Of a DNA stretch of 64,000 nucleotides, positions 1 through 7,489 are shown in pieces. This stretch comes from Pseudomonadota bacterium (GTDB lineage: Bacteria > Pseudomonadota > Alphaproteobacteria > Sphingomonadales > Sphingomonadaceae). Below the pieces are notes generated by a model. That model searched no databases. It was not told where the DNA came from and saw nothing but the letters and a program-made list of their open reading frames with translations. The position numbers and the translations under genes were made by a program. The DNA lies in the NCBI GenBank assembly GCA_023389105.1, contig JAEWEY010000005.1, positions 124,001 through 188,000 on the forward strand, read 5' to 3'. Position 1 is the first letter of the stretch. The number at the start of each line of letters is the position of its first letter.

Positions 1-466
1 CCTCGTCCGCGACTTCGATGATCGCCGCGTCGTTGCAGCCGGCCGCTAGCCAGGCCGGGCCGTCCGGAAGGCCAAGGGCCCGGTTTAGCTCGGGCTCGTG
101 GATCTCGGTCAGATCCGCCGCCGGCAGATCCAGTTCCAGCAAGCCTTCGCGCCGCCGTACGCCAAGCGTGCCGGCGCGCGTCGAGAACAGGACATCATCG
201 CCGGTCATCAGTACATGCCCGGCGGCAATCGTCGCGTGTCCGCACAGGTCGACTTCCGCGACCGGCGTGAACCAGCGCAATTCGAAATCCACGTCCTCGC
301 GATCGCTCGGCACCGTGAATGCCGTCTCGCTCAAATTATTCTCGGCCGCGATCGCTTGCATCAGCGCGTCGTCCAGCCAGCGGTCGAGCGGCATGACAGC
401 CGCGGGATTTCCCGTGAGCGGCCGGTCCGCGAACGCATCGACCTGAAAGAAGGGGAGGCTGGTCAC
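1..466 (-). CDS. PhzF family protein (isomerase), 3' part outside window
   Basis: The first 155 codons read as the N-terminal half of a PhzF-type protein (phenazine biosynthesis PhzF / diaminopimelate-epimerase fold). Visible are FQVDAFADRPLTGNPAAV at the N-terminus, ENNLSETAF with the glutamate that acts as catalytic base in PhzF, and EVDLCGHATIAAGHV, the usual second conserved block. The start is GTG at 466; it overlaps the TGA stop of the cation efflux gene (GTGA at 463-466), so the two are probably translationally coupled. The gene runs off the left edge. The family is broad and the true substrate cannot be told; phenazine synthesis is unlikely because no other phz gene is present. Confidence 0.82.
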   Translation of the reverse strand, partial: MTSLPFFQVDAFADRPLTGNPAAVMPLDRWLDDALMQAIAAENNLSETAFTVPSDREDVDFELRWFTPVAEVDLCGHATIAAGHVLMTGDDVLFSTRAGTLGVRRREGLLELDLPAADLTEIHEPELNRALGLPDGPAWLAAGCNDAAIIEVADE

Positions 467-1401
467 GTCGCCTGCTCGGTGATCGCTTGCGGCAACAGCG
501 TTTCGCGGTCGATCTGCCCTTCGGGATCGACGTGGATCAGGATTTCGGTGTCGGGAAACCGCTTCTGCAATTCCTCTTCCACGCGGTCGAGCTGGTCGTG
601 CGCATGCTGCACGGTCCAGTCCGCCGGCACCCAGACGTGGAATTGCGCGAAATGGTGGGTGCCGCTGCTGCGGGTCCGAAAATCGTGGAGCCCCGCAAGT
701 TCGGGATATTCCTTTGCGGCGGCGAGGAAACTCGCTCGGCGTTCCTTCGGCCACTCGCGGTCCATGAGCTGATCGAGCGCGTGGCTCGACGCTTTCCAGG
801 CACCCCAGGCAAGCCACAGCGCAATCAGAATGCCGAACACCGCGTCAGCCCCGACCCAGCCAAGAAACTGGTCCAGCGCGAGGGCGATGATCACCGATCC
901 GTTCAGCAGCAAATCCGAGGAATAATGCAATCGATCGGTACCGATCGCGAGCGACCCTGTCCGGTTTACCACGTGCCGCTGATAGCTGATCAGCGCGATG
1001 GTCAGCACGATGGCAATGACGGACACGCCGATGCCCAATTCCGCCTGCGCCGTCTCCGCGCCGGCGAGCAATCGCTGAATGGCGCGGAAACCGATGAACG
1101 CTGCCGAAAAAGTGATGATGATCACCTGCGCCAAGGCGGCGAGGGCTTCGGCCTTGCCGTGGCCGAACCGGTGGTCGTGATCCGCGGGCGCCGCCGCGAT
1201 GCGGACCGCGAGCAGAACGATCAGGCTCGCGACAAGGTCAAGGCTGCTGTCGGCCAGCGACCCGAGCATTGCCATCGAGGAGGTTTGCAGCGCGGCGTAA
1301 GTCTTGAGGACGATCAGGACGACGGCCATGGTCGTGCTGGCCATCGCCGCGCGCGCCGTCAGCTTCGAACGCTCGGCAGGGGTAATGGCGGGGTTGCTCA
1401 C
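463..1401 (-). CDS. Cation diffusion facilitator (CDF) family efflux transporter
   Basis: An inner-membrane divalent metal/proton antiporter of the FieF-like CDF family, expected to export Zn, Fe, Co or similar ions. The 312-residue protein has the paired aspartates of the first metal site (SLADSSLD, near residues 49-56), the HDHRFGHGK loop near residue 80, a second HYSSD site in a later helix, and a soluble C-terminal domain with HVWV and HVDP metal-binding-type segments. I chose GTG at 1401, which overlaps the pdxH stop as GTGA; an ATG at 1425 in the same frame would add eight residues inside pdxH. It forms a three-gene run pdxH-CDF-phzF. Metal specificity cannot be read from the sequence. 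Confidence 0.88.
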   Translation of the reverse strand: MSNPAITPAERSKLTARAAMASTTMAVVLIVLKTYAALQTSSMAMLGSLADSSLDLVASLIVLLAVRIAAAPADHDHRFGHGKAEALAALAQVIIITFSAAFIGFRAIQRLLAGAETAQAELGIGVSVIAIVLTIALISYQRHVVNRTGSLAIGTDRLHYSSDLLLNGSVIIALALDQFLGWVGADAVFGILIALWLAWGAWKASSHALDQLMDREWPKERRASFLAAAKEYPELAGLHDFRTRSSGTHHFAQFHVWVPADWTVQHAHDQLDRVEEELQKRFPDTEILIHVDPEGQIDRETLLPQAITEQAT

Positions 1402-1976
1402 GGGTACAACAAGCCTTCCGTCCATCCGCCATCGGCGTCGGCCAGGAACAGCCGCCGTTCATGCAGGCGGTGAGCTCGATCCTGCCAGAACTCGATCCGC
1501 AAGGGGGATACACGAAAGCCGCCCCAATGCGGCGGTCGCGGCACGTCTTCGCCGTCGAATCTTTGAGTTATGTCCTGCACGCGCGCTTCAAAAGTGTCGC
1601 GTCGATCAAGCGGCCGCGATTGATCCGACGCCCAGGCGCCGAGTTGAGAGTCGCGCGATCTTGATGCGAAATAGGCGTCCGCCTCTTCCGGCGGAACCCG
1701 ACTGACCGGACCACTGACGCGCACCTGACGCCGCAGGCTCTTCCAATGGAAGAGCAGCGCCGCCTCGGCGCGCGCGGCAAGATCACGCCCCTTGTTGCTC
1801 TGCTCATTGGTGTAAAAAACGAAGCCTTCCGGCCCATGCCCCTTGAGCAGCACCATCCGGACACTCGGCCGGCCATCCGCATCCGCGGTCGCCAGCGCCA
1901 TTGCCTCGGGATCATTAGGCTCTGCCGCGCGCGCTTCGGCGAACCAATCGTCGAACAGGGCGAAGGGATCGGTCAT
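1398..1976 (-). CDS. pdxH: Pyridoxamine 5'-phosphate oxidase
   Basis: FMN-dependent oxidase that converts pyridoxine/pyridoxamine 5'-phosphate to pyridoxal 5'-phosphate, the last step of PLP synthesis and salvage, in the cytosol. The 192-residue product has the N-terminal AMALATADADGRPSVRMVLLKG block, FYTNEQSNKGRDL, the SRDSQLGAWASDQS substrate/FMN loop and the C-terminal HWGGFRVSPLRIEFWQ with RLHERRLF. It is slightly shorter than the E. coli enzyme (about 218 aa) because the N-terminal tail is short. It starts about 80 bp from the divergent dnaJ-like gene, so 1977-2056 should hold both promoters. Confidence 0.95.
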   Translation of the reverse strand: MTDPFALFDDWFAEARAAEPNDPEAMALATADADGRPSVRMVLLKGHGPEGFVFYTNEQSNKGRDLAARAEAALLFHWKSLRRQVRVSGPVSRVPPEEADAYFASRSRDSQLGAWASDQSRPLDRRDTFEARVQDITQRFDGEDVPRPPHWGGFRVSPLRIEFWQDRAHRLHERRLFLADADGGWTEGLLYP

Positions 1977-2056
1977 CTTGTCTGCGCCTTAGGCTTGGCC
2001 TTGGCGGCGCGGCAACCCATCTGGTCAGGCCGAAACTGTTCCGGCATGGGAAGATT

Positions 2057-3025
2057 ATGGCACTCGACCTCTATCAGCGCTTGGGATTGAAGCGGGGCGC
2101 TAGCGAAGCCGAGATCAAGAAGGCCTATCGCAGCCTCGCCAAGCAACTTCACCCCGACCGCAATCAGGATAATCCGAAGGCCGCGGAGCGCTTTGCCCAG
2201 GTCACCCAGGCTTATGATCTGCTGTCCGACAAGGACAAGCGCGCCCGCTACGATCGTGGGGAGATCGACGAGGACGGCAATCCGAAGATGCCGTTCGGTG
2301 GCGGCGGTTTCAGCGGCGGCGGTTTCGGAGGTTACTCGCAGGGTGGCCCGCAACCCGGCGGCCCTGGGTTTGAAAACTTCAACTTCGGCGGTGGTGACGG
2401 CGCCGACCTTGGCGATTTGTTCGAGGGGCTGTTCGGCGGGACCGCCGGCGGCCGTGCGCGCGGCGGCCCCTTCGGCGGCTTCCGCCAGCGCCAGCAGGCG
2501 CCGCAGAAAGGTGCGGACATCGCCTATCGGCTGAAGGTGCCGTTTGAAGATGCCGTTGCCCTGAAGCCGCAACGCATCACGCTTGGCGACGGCAAGACGA
2601 TCGACCTCAAACTGCCCAAGGGGCTTGAGGACGGCACCAGCATGCGCCTTGCGGGCAAAGGCCAGGAAGGTCCTGGCGGTCGCGGGGATGCGATCGTGAC
2701 GATCGATATCGCTCCGCACCGCTTTTACACGCGCGACGGCGCGAACATCCGCCTCGAACTCCCTGTCACGCTTCGTGAGGCTGTGCTGGGCGCCAAGGTG
2801 AAGGTGCCGACGCCCGAAGGACCCGTCATGCTCACCATCCCCAAGGGAACGTCGTCGGGCAAGGTACTGCGCCTCAAGGACCGGGGGTTCACCGGCAAGG
2901 ACGGTAGGCGCGGGGATCAGTTGGTGACCGTGGAAGTCGATATTCCGGCGAATGACGCTGAATTACAGCAGTTCGCCGAGAAGTGGGCCGGGGGCGGCAA
3001 CCCGCGAGCAGGGCTCGGCGTCTAG
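2057..3025 (+). CDS. DnaJ-like (CbpA-type) co-chaperone
   Basis: A J-domain protein that stimulates DnaK ATPase and delivers clients. Residues 4-68 are the J domain with HPD at 32-34; a long Gly/Phe-rich linker follows (about 78-150), then the two C-terminal beta-sandwich client-binding domains (about 160-300) with the typical LKLPKGLEDGTSMRLAGKG and LTIPKGTSSGKVLRLKDRG repeats. The cysteine-rich zinc domain of true DnaJ is absent, so this is the CbpA/type II class of about 300-330 aa. GGGAAG lies just before the ATG. The BrkB gene follows after 9 bp and fabI overlaps that, suggesting one transcript. Confidence 0.93.
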   Translation: MALDLYQRLGLKRGASEAEIKKAYRSLAKQLHPDRNQDNPKAAERFAQVTQAYDLLSDKDKRARYDRGEIDEDGNPKMPFGGGGFSGGGFGGYSQGGPQPGGPGFENFNFGGGDGADLGDLFEGLFGGTAGGRARGGPFGGFRQRQQAPQKGADIAYRLKVPFEDAVALKPQRITLGDGKTIDLKLPKGLEDGTSMRLAGKGQEGPGGRGDAIVTIDIAPHRFYTRDGANIRLELPVTLREAVLGAKVKVPTPEGPVMLTIPKGTSSGKVLRLKDRGFTGKDGRRGDQLVTVEVDIPANDAELQQFAEKWAGGGNPRAGLGV

Positions 3026-3034
3026 CGCAACTGG

Positions 3035-4069
3035 ATGAGAGACGCGTCACCCCAGTCGCCCGAAGCACGCCGCAAACGCCTTGCAAGCATGCGTGCCGCC
3101 TTCGGCACCGAGGTCGAGGAGAAGCTGAAGCCGCGGACGACTGCTATTGAAGTCGTGAAGCGGGTGGCCGTCGGCGTCTATAACGACGGCTTCATTCACG
3201 CCGGAAACCTCGCCTATCTGTCAATCTTGGCGCTGTTCCCATTTTTCATCCTCGCTGCTGCGATCGCTCATCTCCTGGGGCAGAGTCAGGACGCACAGCT
3301 GACGGTGCTTAACATCCTTCGCCGCTTGCCCCCCGATGTCGCCTCCACGCTGCGGGAGCCGGTGGGGGAGGTCTTGCAGGCGCGGCAGGGGCCACTGCTG
3401 TGGCTTGGCGCGCTCGTAGGTCTGTGGACCGCCGCGAGCTACGTGGAGACCATCCGCGACATCCTTCGCCGCTGTTACGGCGTAAAATATTGCGCACCGT
3501 TCTGGGAATATCGGCTCGGCTCGATGCTGGTAATTGTCGGCGCCGTCATTCTGTTGATGATCGCGTTTGCCGCAAGTGCGCTCCTTACCTTGGCGCATCA
3601 TGCGATCATCCAGTGGTTTCCGTTCGCACAGAGCGTCGCCACCACCTTGGGCATTTATCGCCTGGTGCCAGCGGTTACCCTCTTTTTCACCTTCTACGTG
3701 CTGTTCTACGCACTCACGCCCTCGCGGTACCGGAAGCGGACTTGCCGCAAATGGCCCGGCGCATTGTTCATAACCTTGTGGTGGCTGGCGACAGTGGAGA
3801 TCCTGCCCAACGTCCTCGGTCTGCTTGGCGGCTACAGCCTGACGTACGGCAGTCTCGCGGGGGTCATGATTTCGCTGCTCTTCTTTTTCGTCGTGGGCCT
3901 GGGTGTCGTCATCGGGGCGGAGCTGAACGCGGCGCTGGCGGAAAGCGGCGCCACCGCGCTAAAGGGCGAGGTGTATAACGGGCCATATACGGATGAGCTC
4001 GAGGTTGAGGAGCCGCAGCCGGGCGAAGACGTCCAGCCGACGCTGCAAAAGGAAGGGCCGCCACTTTGA
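3035..4069 (+). CDS. YihY/BrkB family inner-membrane protein
   Basis: A polytopic inner-membrane protein of the YihY/BrkB family (often misnamed ribonuclease BN). After a charged N-terminal 60 residues there are about six hydrophobic helices, with the family-typical GNLAYLSILALFPFFILAAA early helix, a central WLGALVGLWTAASYVETIRDIL segment, and a final SLLFFFVVGLGVVIGAELNAAL helix. The C-terminal 40 residues are acidic and soluble. Length (344) is normal for the family. Function is not established; homologues are linked to envelope integrity. The stop overlaps the TTG start of fabI. Confidence 0.85.
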   Translation: MRDASPQSPEARRKRLASMRAAFGTEVEEKLKPRTTAIEVVKRVAVGVYNDGFIHAGNLAYLSILALFPFFILAAAIAHLLGQSQDAQLTVLNILRRLPPDVASTLREPVGEVLQARQGPLLWLGALVGLWTAASYVETIRDILRRCYGVKYCAPFWEYRLGSMLVIVGAVILLMIAFAASALLTLAHHAIIQWFPFAQSVATTLGIYRLVPAVTLFFTFYVLFYALTPSRYRKRTCRKWPGALFITLWWLATVEILPNVLGLLGGYSLTYGSLAGVMISLLFFFVVGLGVVIGAELNAALAESGATALKGEVYNGPYTDELEVEEPQPGEDVQPTLQKEGPPL

Positions 4070-4869
4070 ATGGACTGATGCAAGGCAAGCGCGGACTGAT
4101 AATGGGGCTCGCGAACGACCGTTCGCTAGCTTGGGGAATTGCACGCGCGCTGCACAGTCAGGGCGCGGAACTGGCCTTCTCCTATCAAGGTGATGCGCTC
4201 GAAAAGCGCGTGCGTCCGCTGGCCGCGGAGCTTGGTTCGGACCTATTGGTCGACTGCGACGTGTCGGACATGAAGGCGCTCGACCGCACCTTCGACGCGC
4301 TCAAGGAACGGTGGGAAACACTCGATTTCGTCGTTCACGCCATTGGCTATTCCGACAAGAACGAATTGCGCGGCAAGTTCGTCGATACATCGATGGACAA
4401 CTTCCTGATGACCATGAACATCTCGGTCTACAGCTTCGTGGCGGTTGCCCAGCGGGCGCGCCGGCTGATGACCAGCGGCGGGTCGATGCTGACGCTCACC
4501 TATTACGGCGCAGAGAAGGTGATCCCGCACTACAACGTCATGGGCATCGCCAAGGCGGGCCTTGAAGCCAGCGTCAAATATCTGGCGATGGACCTCGGCC
4601 CCGAAGGCATTCGCGTGAACGCCATCTCGGCCGGACCGATCAAGACACTCGCCGCCAGCGGCATCGGCGACTTCCGCTACATCATGAAGTGGAATGAATA
4701 TAATTCGCCCCTTCGCCGCAACGTCACGATCGAGGACGTCGGCGGGGCCGGCCTATATCTGTTGAGCGACCTTTCGTCCGGTGTCACCGGCGAGACGCAT
4801 CACGTCGACAGCGGCTATCACGTGATCGGCATGAAAGCCGAAGACGCCCCTGACATTTCCGTCGCTTAG
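4066..4869 (+). CDS. fabI: Enoyl-[acyl-carrier-protein] reductase (NADH)
   Basis: Performs the last reduction of each fatty acid elongation cycle, enoyl-ACP to acyl-ACP. It is a short-chain dehydrogenase of the FabI type: LMQGKRGLIMGLANDRSLAWG nucleotide-binding start, HAIGYSDKNELRG, and the catalytic HYNVMGIAKAG with the Y-x6-K pair, followed by GPIKTLAASGI and the substrate loop. The start is TTG at 4066, overlapping the BrkB stop; alphaproteobacterial FabI proteins begin with a matching xxGLMxGKRGLIMG, which supports it over the ATG at 4078. The stop overlaps that of convergent purA by four bases (4866-4869). Confidence 0.96.
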   Translation: MNGLMQGKRGLIMGLANDRSLAWGIARALHSQGAELAFSYQGDALEKRVRPLAAELGSDLLVDCDVSDMKALDRTFDALKERWETLDFVVHAIGYSDKNELRGKFVDTSMDNFLMTMNISVYSFVAVAQRARRLMTSGGSMLTLTYYGAEKVIPHYNVMGIAKAGLEASVKYLAMDLGPEGIRVNAISAGPIKTLAASGIGDFRYIMKWNEYNSPLRRNVTIEDVGGAGLYLLSDLSSGVTGETHHVDSGYHVIGMKAEDAPDISVA

Positions 4870-6155
4870 CCAGCGAAGGGGTCGCGAACGAGGATCGTAT
4901 CGTCGCGCTGCGGCGAGGTGCTGACCAGCGCCACGGGGCAGCGGATCAATTCTTCGATGCGGCGGACGTATTTGATTGCACGTGCGGGAAGGTCCGCCCA
5001 GCTTCGCGCGCCCTGCGTCGACCCGGGCCAGCCTTCGATTTCTTCGTAGACCGGCTCGACCCGAGCCTGGTCCGCGGCATGGGCTGGGAGGTAATCGATG
5101 ATCTGGCCGTCCAGACGATATCCCGTGCAGATCCTGATCGTCTCGAAGCCGTCGAGCACGTCGAGCTTGGTAAGCGCAATCCCCGTCACGCCGCTGACCG
5201 CAGCCGCCTGACGCACAAGCACCGCGTCGAACCAGCCGCAGCGTCGACTGCGGCCGGTGACGGTTCCAAATTCATGACCACGTTCGCCAAGCCGTTGGCC
5301 AACTTCATTTTCCTGTTCGGTCGGGAAGGGGCCTGACCCGACGCGCGTGGTGTAAGCCTTGACGATCCCCAGCACGAAACCCGCCGCGCGCGGACCCATG
5401 CCCGTCCCGGAGCCAGTCGTGCCGGCAACCGTGTTCGATGAAGTGACGAACGGATAAGTGCCGTGATCCACGTCGAGCAGCACGCCCTGTGCGCCTTCAA
5501 ACAGCATCTTCCTGCCTTGCTGCAGCGCCTGGTCGAGATCGCGCCAGACTGGCCGCGCATAGGGCAGCACGAAACCAGCAATTTCGCGCAGGTCGGACAG
5601 GAGGCGCTCACGATCGATCGGCGGTTCGTTAAAACCGGCGCGAAGCGCGTCATGGTGCGCGCACAGACGGTCGAGCAGCGGCGCAACGTCATCCAGCTTG
5701 GCCAGGTCGCATACCCGGATGGCGCGGCGGCCAACCTTGTCTTCGTATGCCGGACCGATGCCGCGGCGCGTTGTGCCGATCTTGCCCGCGCCCGACGCAT
5801 CTTCGCGAAGGGCGTCGAGGTCGCGGTGGATCGGCAAAATCAGCGGGCAATTGTCGGCGATCATCAGCACGTCCGGGGTAACTTTGACGCCTTGCTCGGC
5901 AATGCGCTCAATCTCCGCCTTTAGAGCCCACGGATCGAGCACCACTCCGTTGCCGATGACGGAAGGTGTGCCGCGCACAATGCCGGACGGGAGCAGCGAT
6001 AGTTTATAGGTTTGGTCGCCGACGACGAGAGTGTGGCCGGCGTTGTGCCCGCCCTGAAAACGGACGACGACGTCGGCACGGCTGGCCAGCCAGTCGACGA
6101 TCTTCCCTTTGCCTTCGTCACCCCACTGGGCGCCAATGACGGTGACGTTTCCCAC
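4866..6155 (-). CDS. purA: Adenylosuccinate synthetase
   Basis: GTP-dependent ligation of IMP and aspartate to adenylosuccinate, the first committed step to AMP. The 429-residue protein carries the P-loop-like IGAQWGDEGKGK at residues 7-18, GGHNAGHT, GTTRRGIGPAYEDK, the EGAQGVLLDVDHGTYPFVTSSN block and the C-terminal LVSTSPQRDDTI guanine-binding region. GTG at 6155 is chosen because AAGGA sits six bases upstream; the in-frame TTG at 6161 would abut the ribosome site. It is monocistronic here, convergent with fabI. Confidence 0.97.
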   Translation of the reverse strand: MGNVTVIGAQWGDEGKGKIVDWLASRADVVVRFQGGHNAGHTLVVGDQTYKLSLLPSGIVRGTPSVIGNGVVLDPWALKAEIERIAEQGVKVTPDVLMIADNCPLILPIHRDLDALREDASGAGKIGTTRRGIGPAYEDKVGRRAIRVCDLAKLDDVAPLLDRLCAHHDALRAGFNEPPIDRERLLSDLREIAGFVLPYARPVWRDLDQALQQGRKMLFEGAQGVLLDVDHGTYPFVTSSNTVAGTTGSGTGMGPRAAGFVLGIVKAYTTRVGSGPFPTEQENEVGQRLGERGHEFGTVTGRSRRCGWFDAVLVRQAAAVSGVTGIALTKLDVLDGFETIRICTGYRLDGQIIDYLPAHAADQARVEPVYEEIEGWPGSTQGARSWADLPARAIKYVRRIEELIRCPVALVSTSPQRDDTILVRDPFAG

Positions 6156-6235
6156 GTTCAATCCTTAGCTGTAAGCGGCGGTTGGCTCCTAGGAGGGCAA
6201 AAACGGCACGTCCAGCCGAACATCGTTAGCTTGAC

Positions 6236-6261
6236 GGAACAGAATTCGACCGCCACGCGTA
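6236..6261 (+). promoter_or_regulatory. Candidate EcfG-type (general stress) promoter for the small lipoprotein
   Basis: GGAAC at 6236-6240 is followed after 17 bases by CGTA at 6258-6261, close to the alphaproteobacterial EcfG consensus GGAAC-N16/17-CGTT. It lies about 60 bases upstream of the lipoprotein start. One base of the -10 element differs, so this is suggestive only. Confidence 0.3.
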
Positions 6262-6322
6262 TAGCTGTTCCGCGACGCGTCCCGACGCGGACGCGAACGA
6301 AACCAATAGGGGAATGCAGATC

Positions 6323-6586
6323 ATGAAGACCACCACCGTTCTGGCGATTGCCCTCGGCCTCGGCTCGCTCGCAGCGTGCAACAAGAGCCCGCAGGAAGCG
6401 ACTGCCGACAACATCGAAGCGAACGCCGAGAATGTTGCCGACACGATCGAAGCCAATGCCGACAACGCCTCGGACAACATCCAGGCGAACGCCGACAACG
6501 CTGCGGACGCCGTCCGCAACGCGGGCGAAGTGAAGGCCGACTCGGTCCGCAACGGTGCGGACGCCGACGGCAACAGCGCCAACTAA
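6323..6586 (+). CDS. Small Ala/Asn/Asp-rich lipoprotein with imperfect repeats
   Basis: An 87-residue predicted lipoprotein: short positively charged start, hydrophobic core and lipobox LAAC, then a low-complexity tail built of repeats of the form (D/E)N(I/V)xANA(D/E)N, which should form an amphipathic helix. AGGGG lies about 10 bases before the chosen ATG; an ATG nine bases earlier is directly against the ribosome site. Such short repeat lipoproteins are common in sphingomonads and have no assigned function. A strong terminator follows and an EcfG-like promoter may precede it, hinting at a stress-induced envelope protein. Confidence 0.75.
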   Translation: MKTTTVLAIALGLGSLAACNKSPQEATADNIEANAENVADTIEANADNASDNIQANADNAADAVRNAGEVKADSVRNGADADGNSAN

Positions 6587-6625
6587 GTTATCGGCTAGCC
6601 TTCCGCACGCAGGAGGCCGGTCGAA

Positions 6626-6655
6626 GGGCGCCCCGGAAACGGGGCGCCCTTTTTT
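6626..6655 (+). terminator. Rho-independent terminator
   Basis: A perfect 9-bp GC stem, GGGCGCCCC / GGGGCGCCC, with a GGAAAC-type loop followed by six T. It ends the small lipoprotein transcript. The convergent PEP-CTERM gene stops four bases further on, so the hairpin may serve both directions, although the T run favours the plus strand. Confidence 0.92.
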
Positions 6656-6658
6656 CGT

Positions 6659-7381
6659 TCAAGCGGCGGCGGGAAGAAGCGCCGAGCGACGCCGAATAGA
6701 GAATCCGATCGCGCCGAAGCCAAGCAGCATCATGGCCCAAGTTGTCGGCTCGGGAACGGCCGCGTTGACCGAGATCGAGGCCAGCTTGAAGCCGTCCACG
6801 TAGCGATCGATCGTCCCGCGATTGGGCGCATCTGGATTCCAGGCGCCGATCAGCCAGACGTTTCCGAACTGTCCTGCCGAGTTCAGCGAAACATTATACG
6901 GTGACGAACCCGATCCTGGCACGTTGTAGTCCCTCGTCAGCAAGTCCGTCAGCGTCGTGGAATTGAATGCCGCGGCAGTCCCATAGGACACCCACGCATC
7001 ATTGTCGGTCGAGCCACCCACGCTGAACGGGTATAGAATCGCCGACTGGACGTTCACCGCTTGGTTGAAGACCAGGATGATGAAATCCTGATAGCCGGAA
7101 TTGTCGACGACGTGGCTGTTGTTGCTGCCATCTTCCCCCTGGTTGGTGACGCCAAGGCCGTGCGTGTACTGGCCGAGCCAGCCATTTTGCAGCGTGCCGC
7201 TATTCAGCGACCAGGCGGACGCCGTTACGCTGAGCCCACCGACCGTGAAGATGCGCGTGTTGCCGTCCGGCGAGCCATTCGTTGAGGAATTGGTCGCGCT
7301 GGTGAAGTCGATCGTGGTTGCGGCCGTTGCAGGTGCTGCGAACGCAAGCGCGGCGAAGGCCGCAAGTGCAGTGAGTTTCAT
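6659..7381 (-). CDS. PEPxxWA-CTERM sorting-signal exported protein
   Basis: A secreted 240-residue protein. It has a clear signal peptide (MKLTALAAFAALAFAAPATA, cleavage after ATA) and ends with VPEPTTWAMMLLGFGAIGF plus a basic RRR tail, the PEPxxWA-CTERM signal processed by an exosortase-type enzyme. The body is Ser/Gly/Asn-rich and beta-like, as usual for extracellular or exopolysaccharide-associated PEP-CTERM proteins. No exosortase is in this window, so the processing enzyme must lie elsewhere. The mature function is unknown. The stop is at the foot of the terminator of the convergent lipoprotein gene. Confidence 0.88.
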   Translation of the reverse strand: MKLTALAAFAALAFAAPATAATTIDFTSATNSSTNGSPDGNTRIFTVGGLSVTASAWSLNSGTLQNGWLGQYTHGLGVTNQGEDGSNNSHVVDNSGYQDFIILVFNQAVNVQSAILYPFSVGGSTDNDAWVSYGTAAAFNSTTLTDLLTRDYNVPGSGSSPYNVSLNSAGQFGNVWLIGAWNPDAPNRGTIDRYVDGFKLASISVNAAVPEPTTWAMMLLGFGAIGFSIRRRSALLPAAA

Positions 7382-7489
7382 GGTGCCCCCTTGGTTGCCC
7401 CGAGCACAACGCTACTCACCCGGCGTAGACGTTAACTTTCTGTTATCGATGCCGCCAACGCAATCCAGAAAACTACTTAGCGCGACCGG

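Noticed and set aside
487..1473. 328-residue plus-strand frame opposite the cation efflux gene
   Set aside because: Arg/Asp/Gln-rich shadow; the minus-strand frame has CDF motifs.
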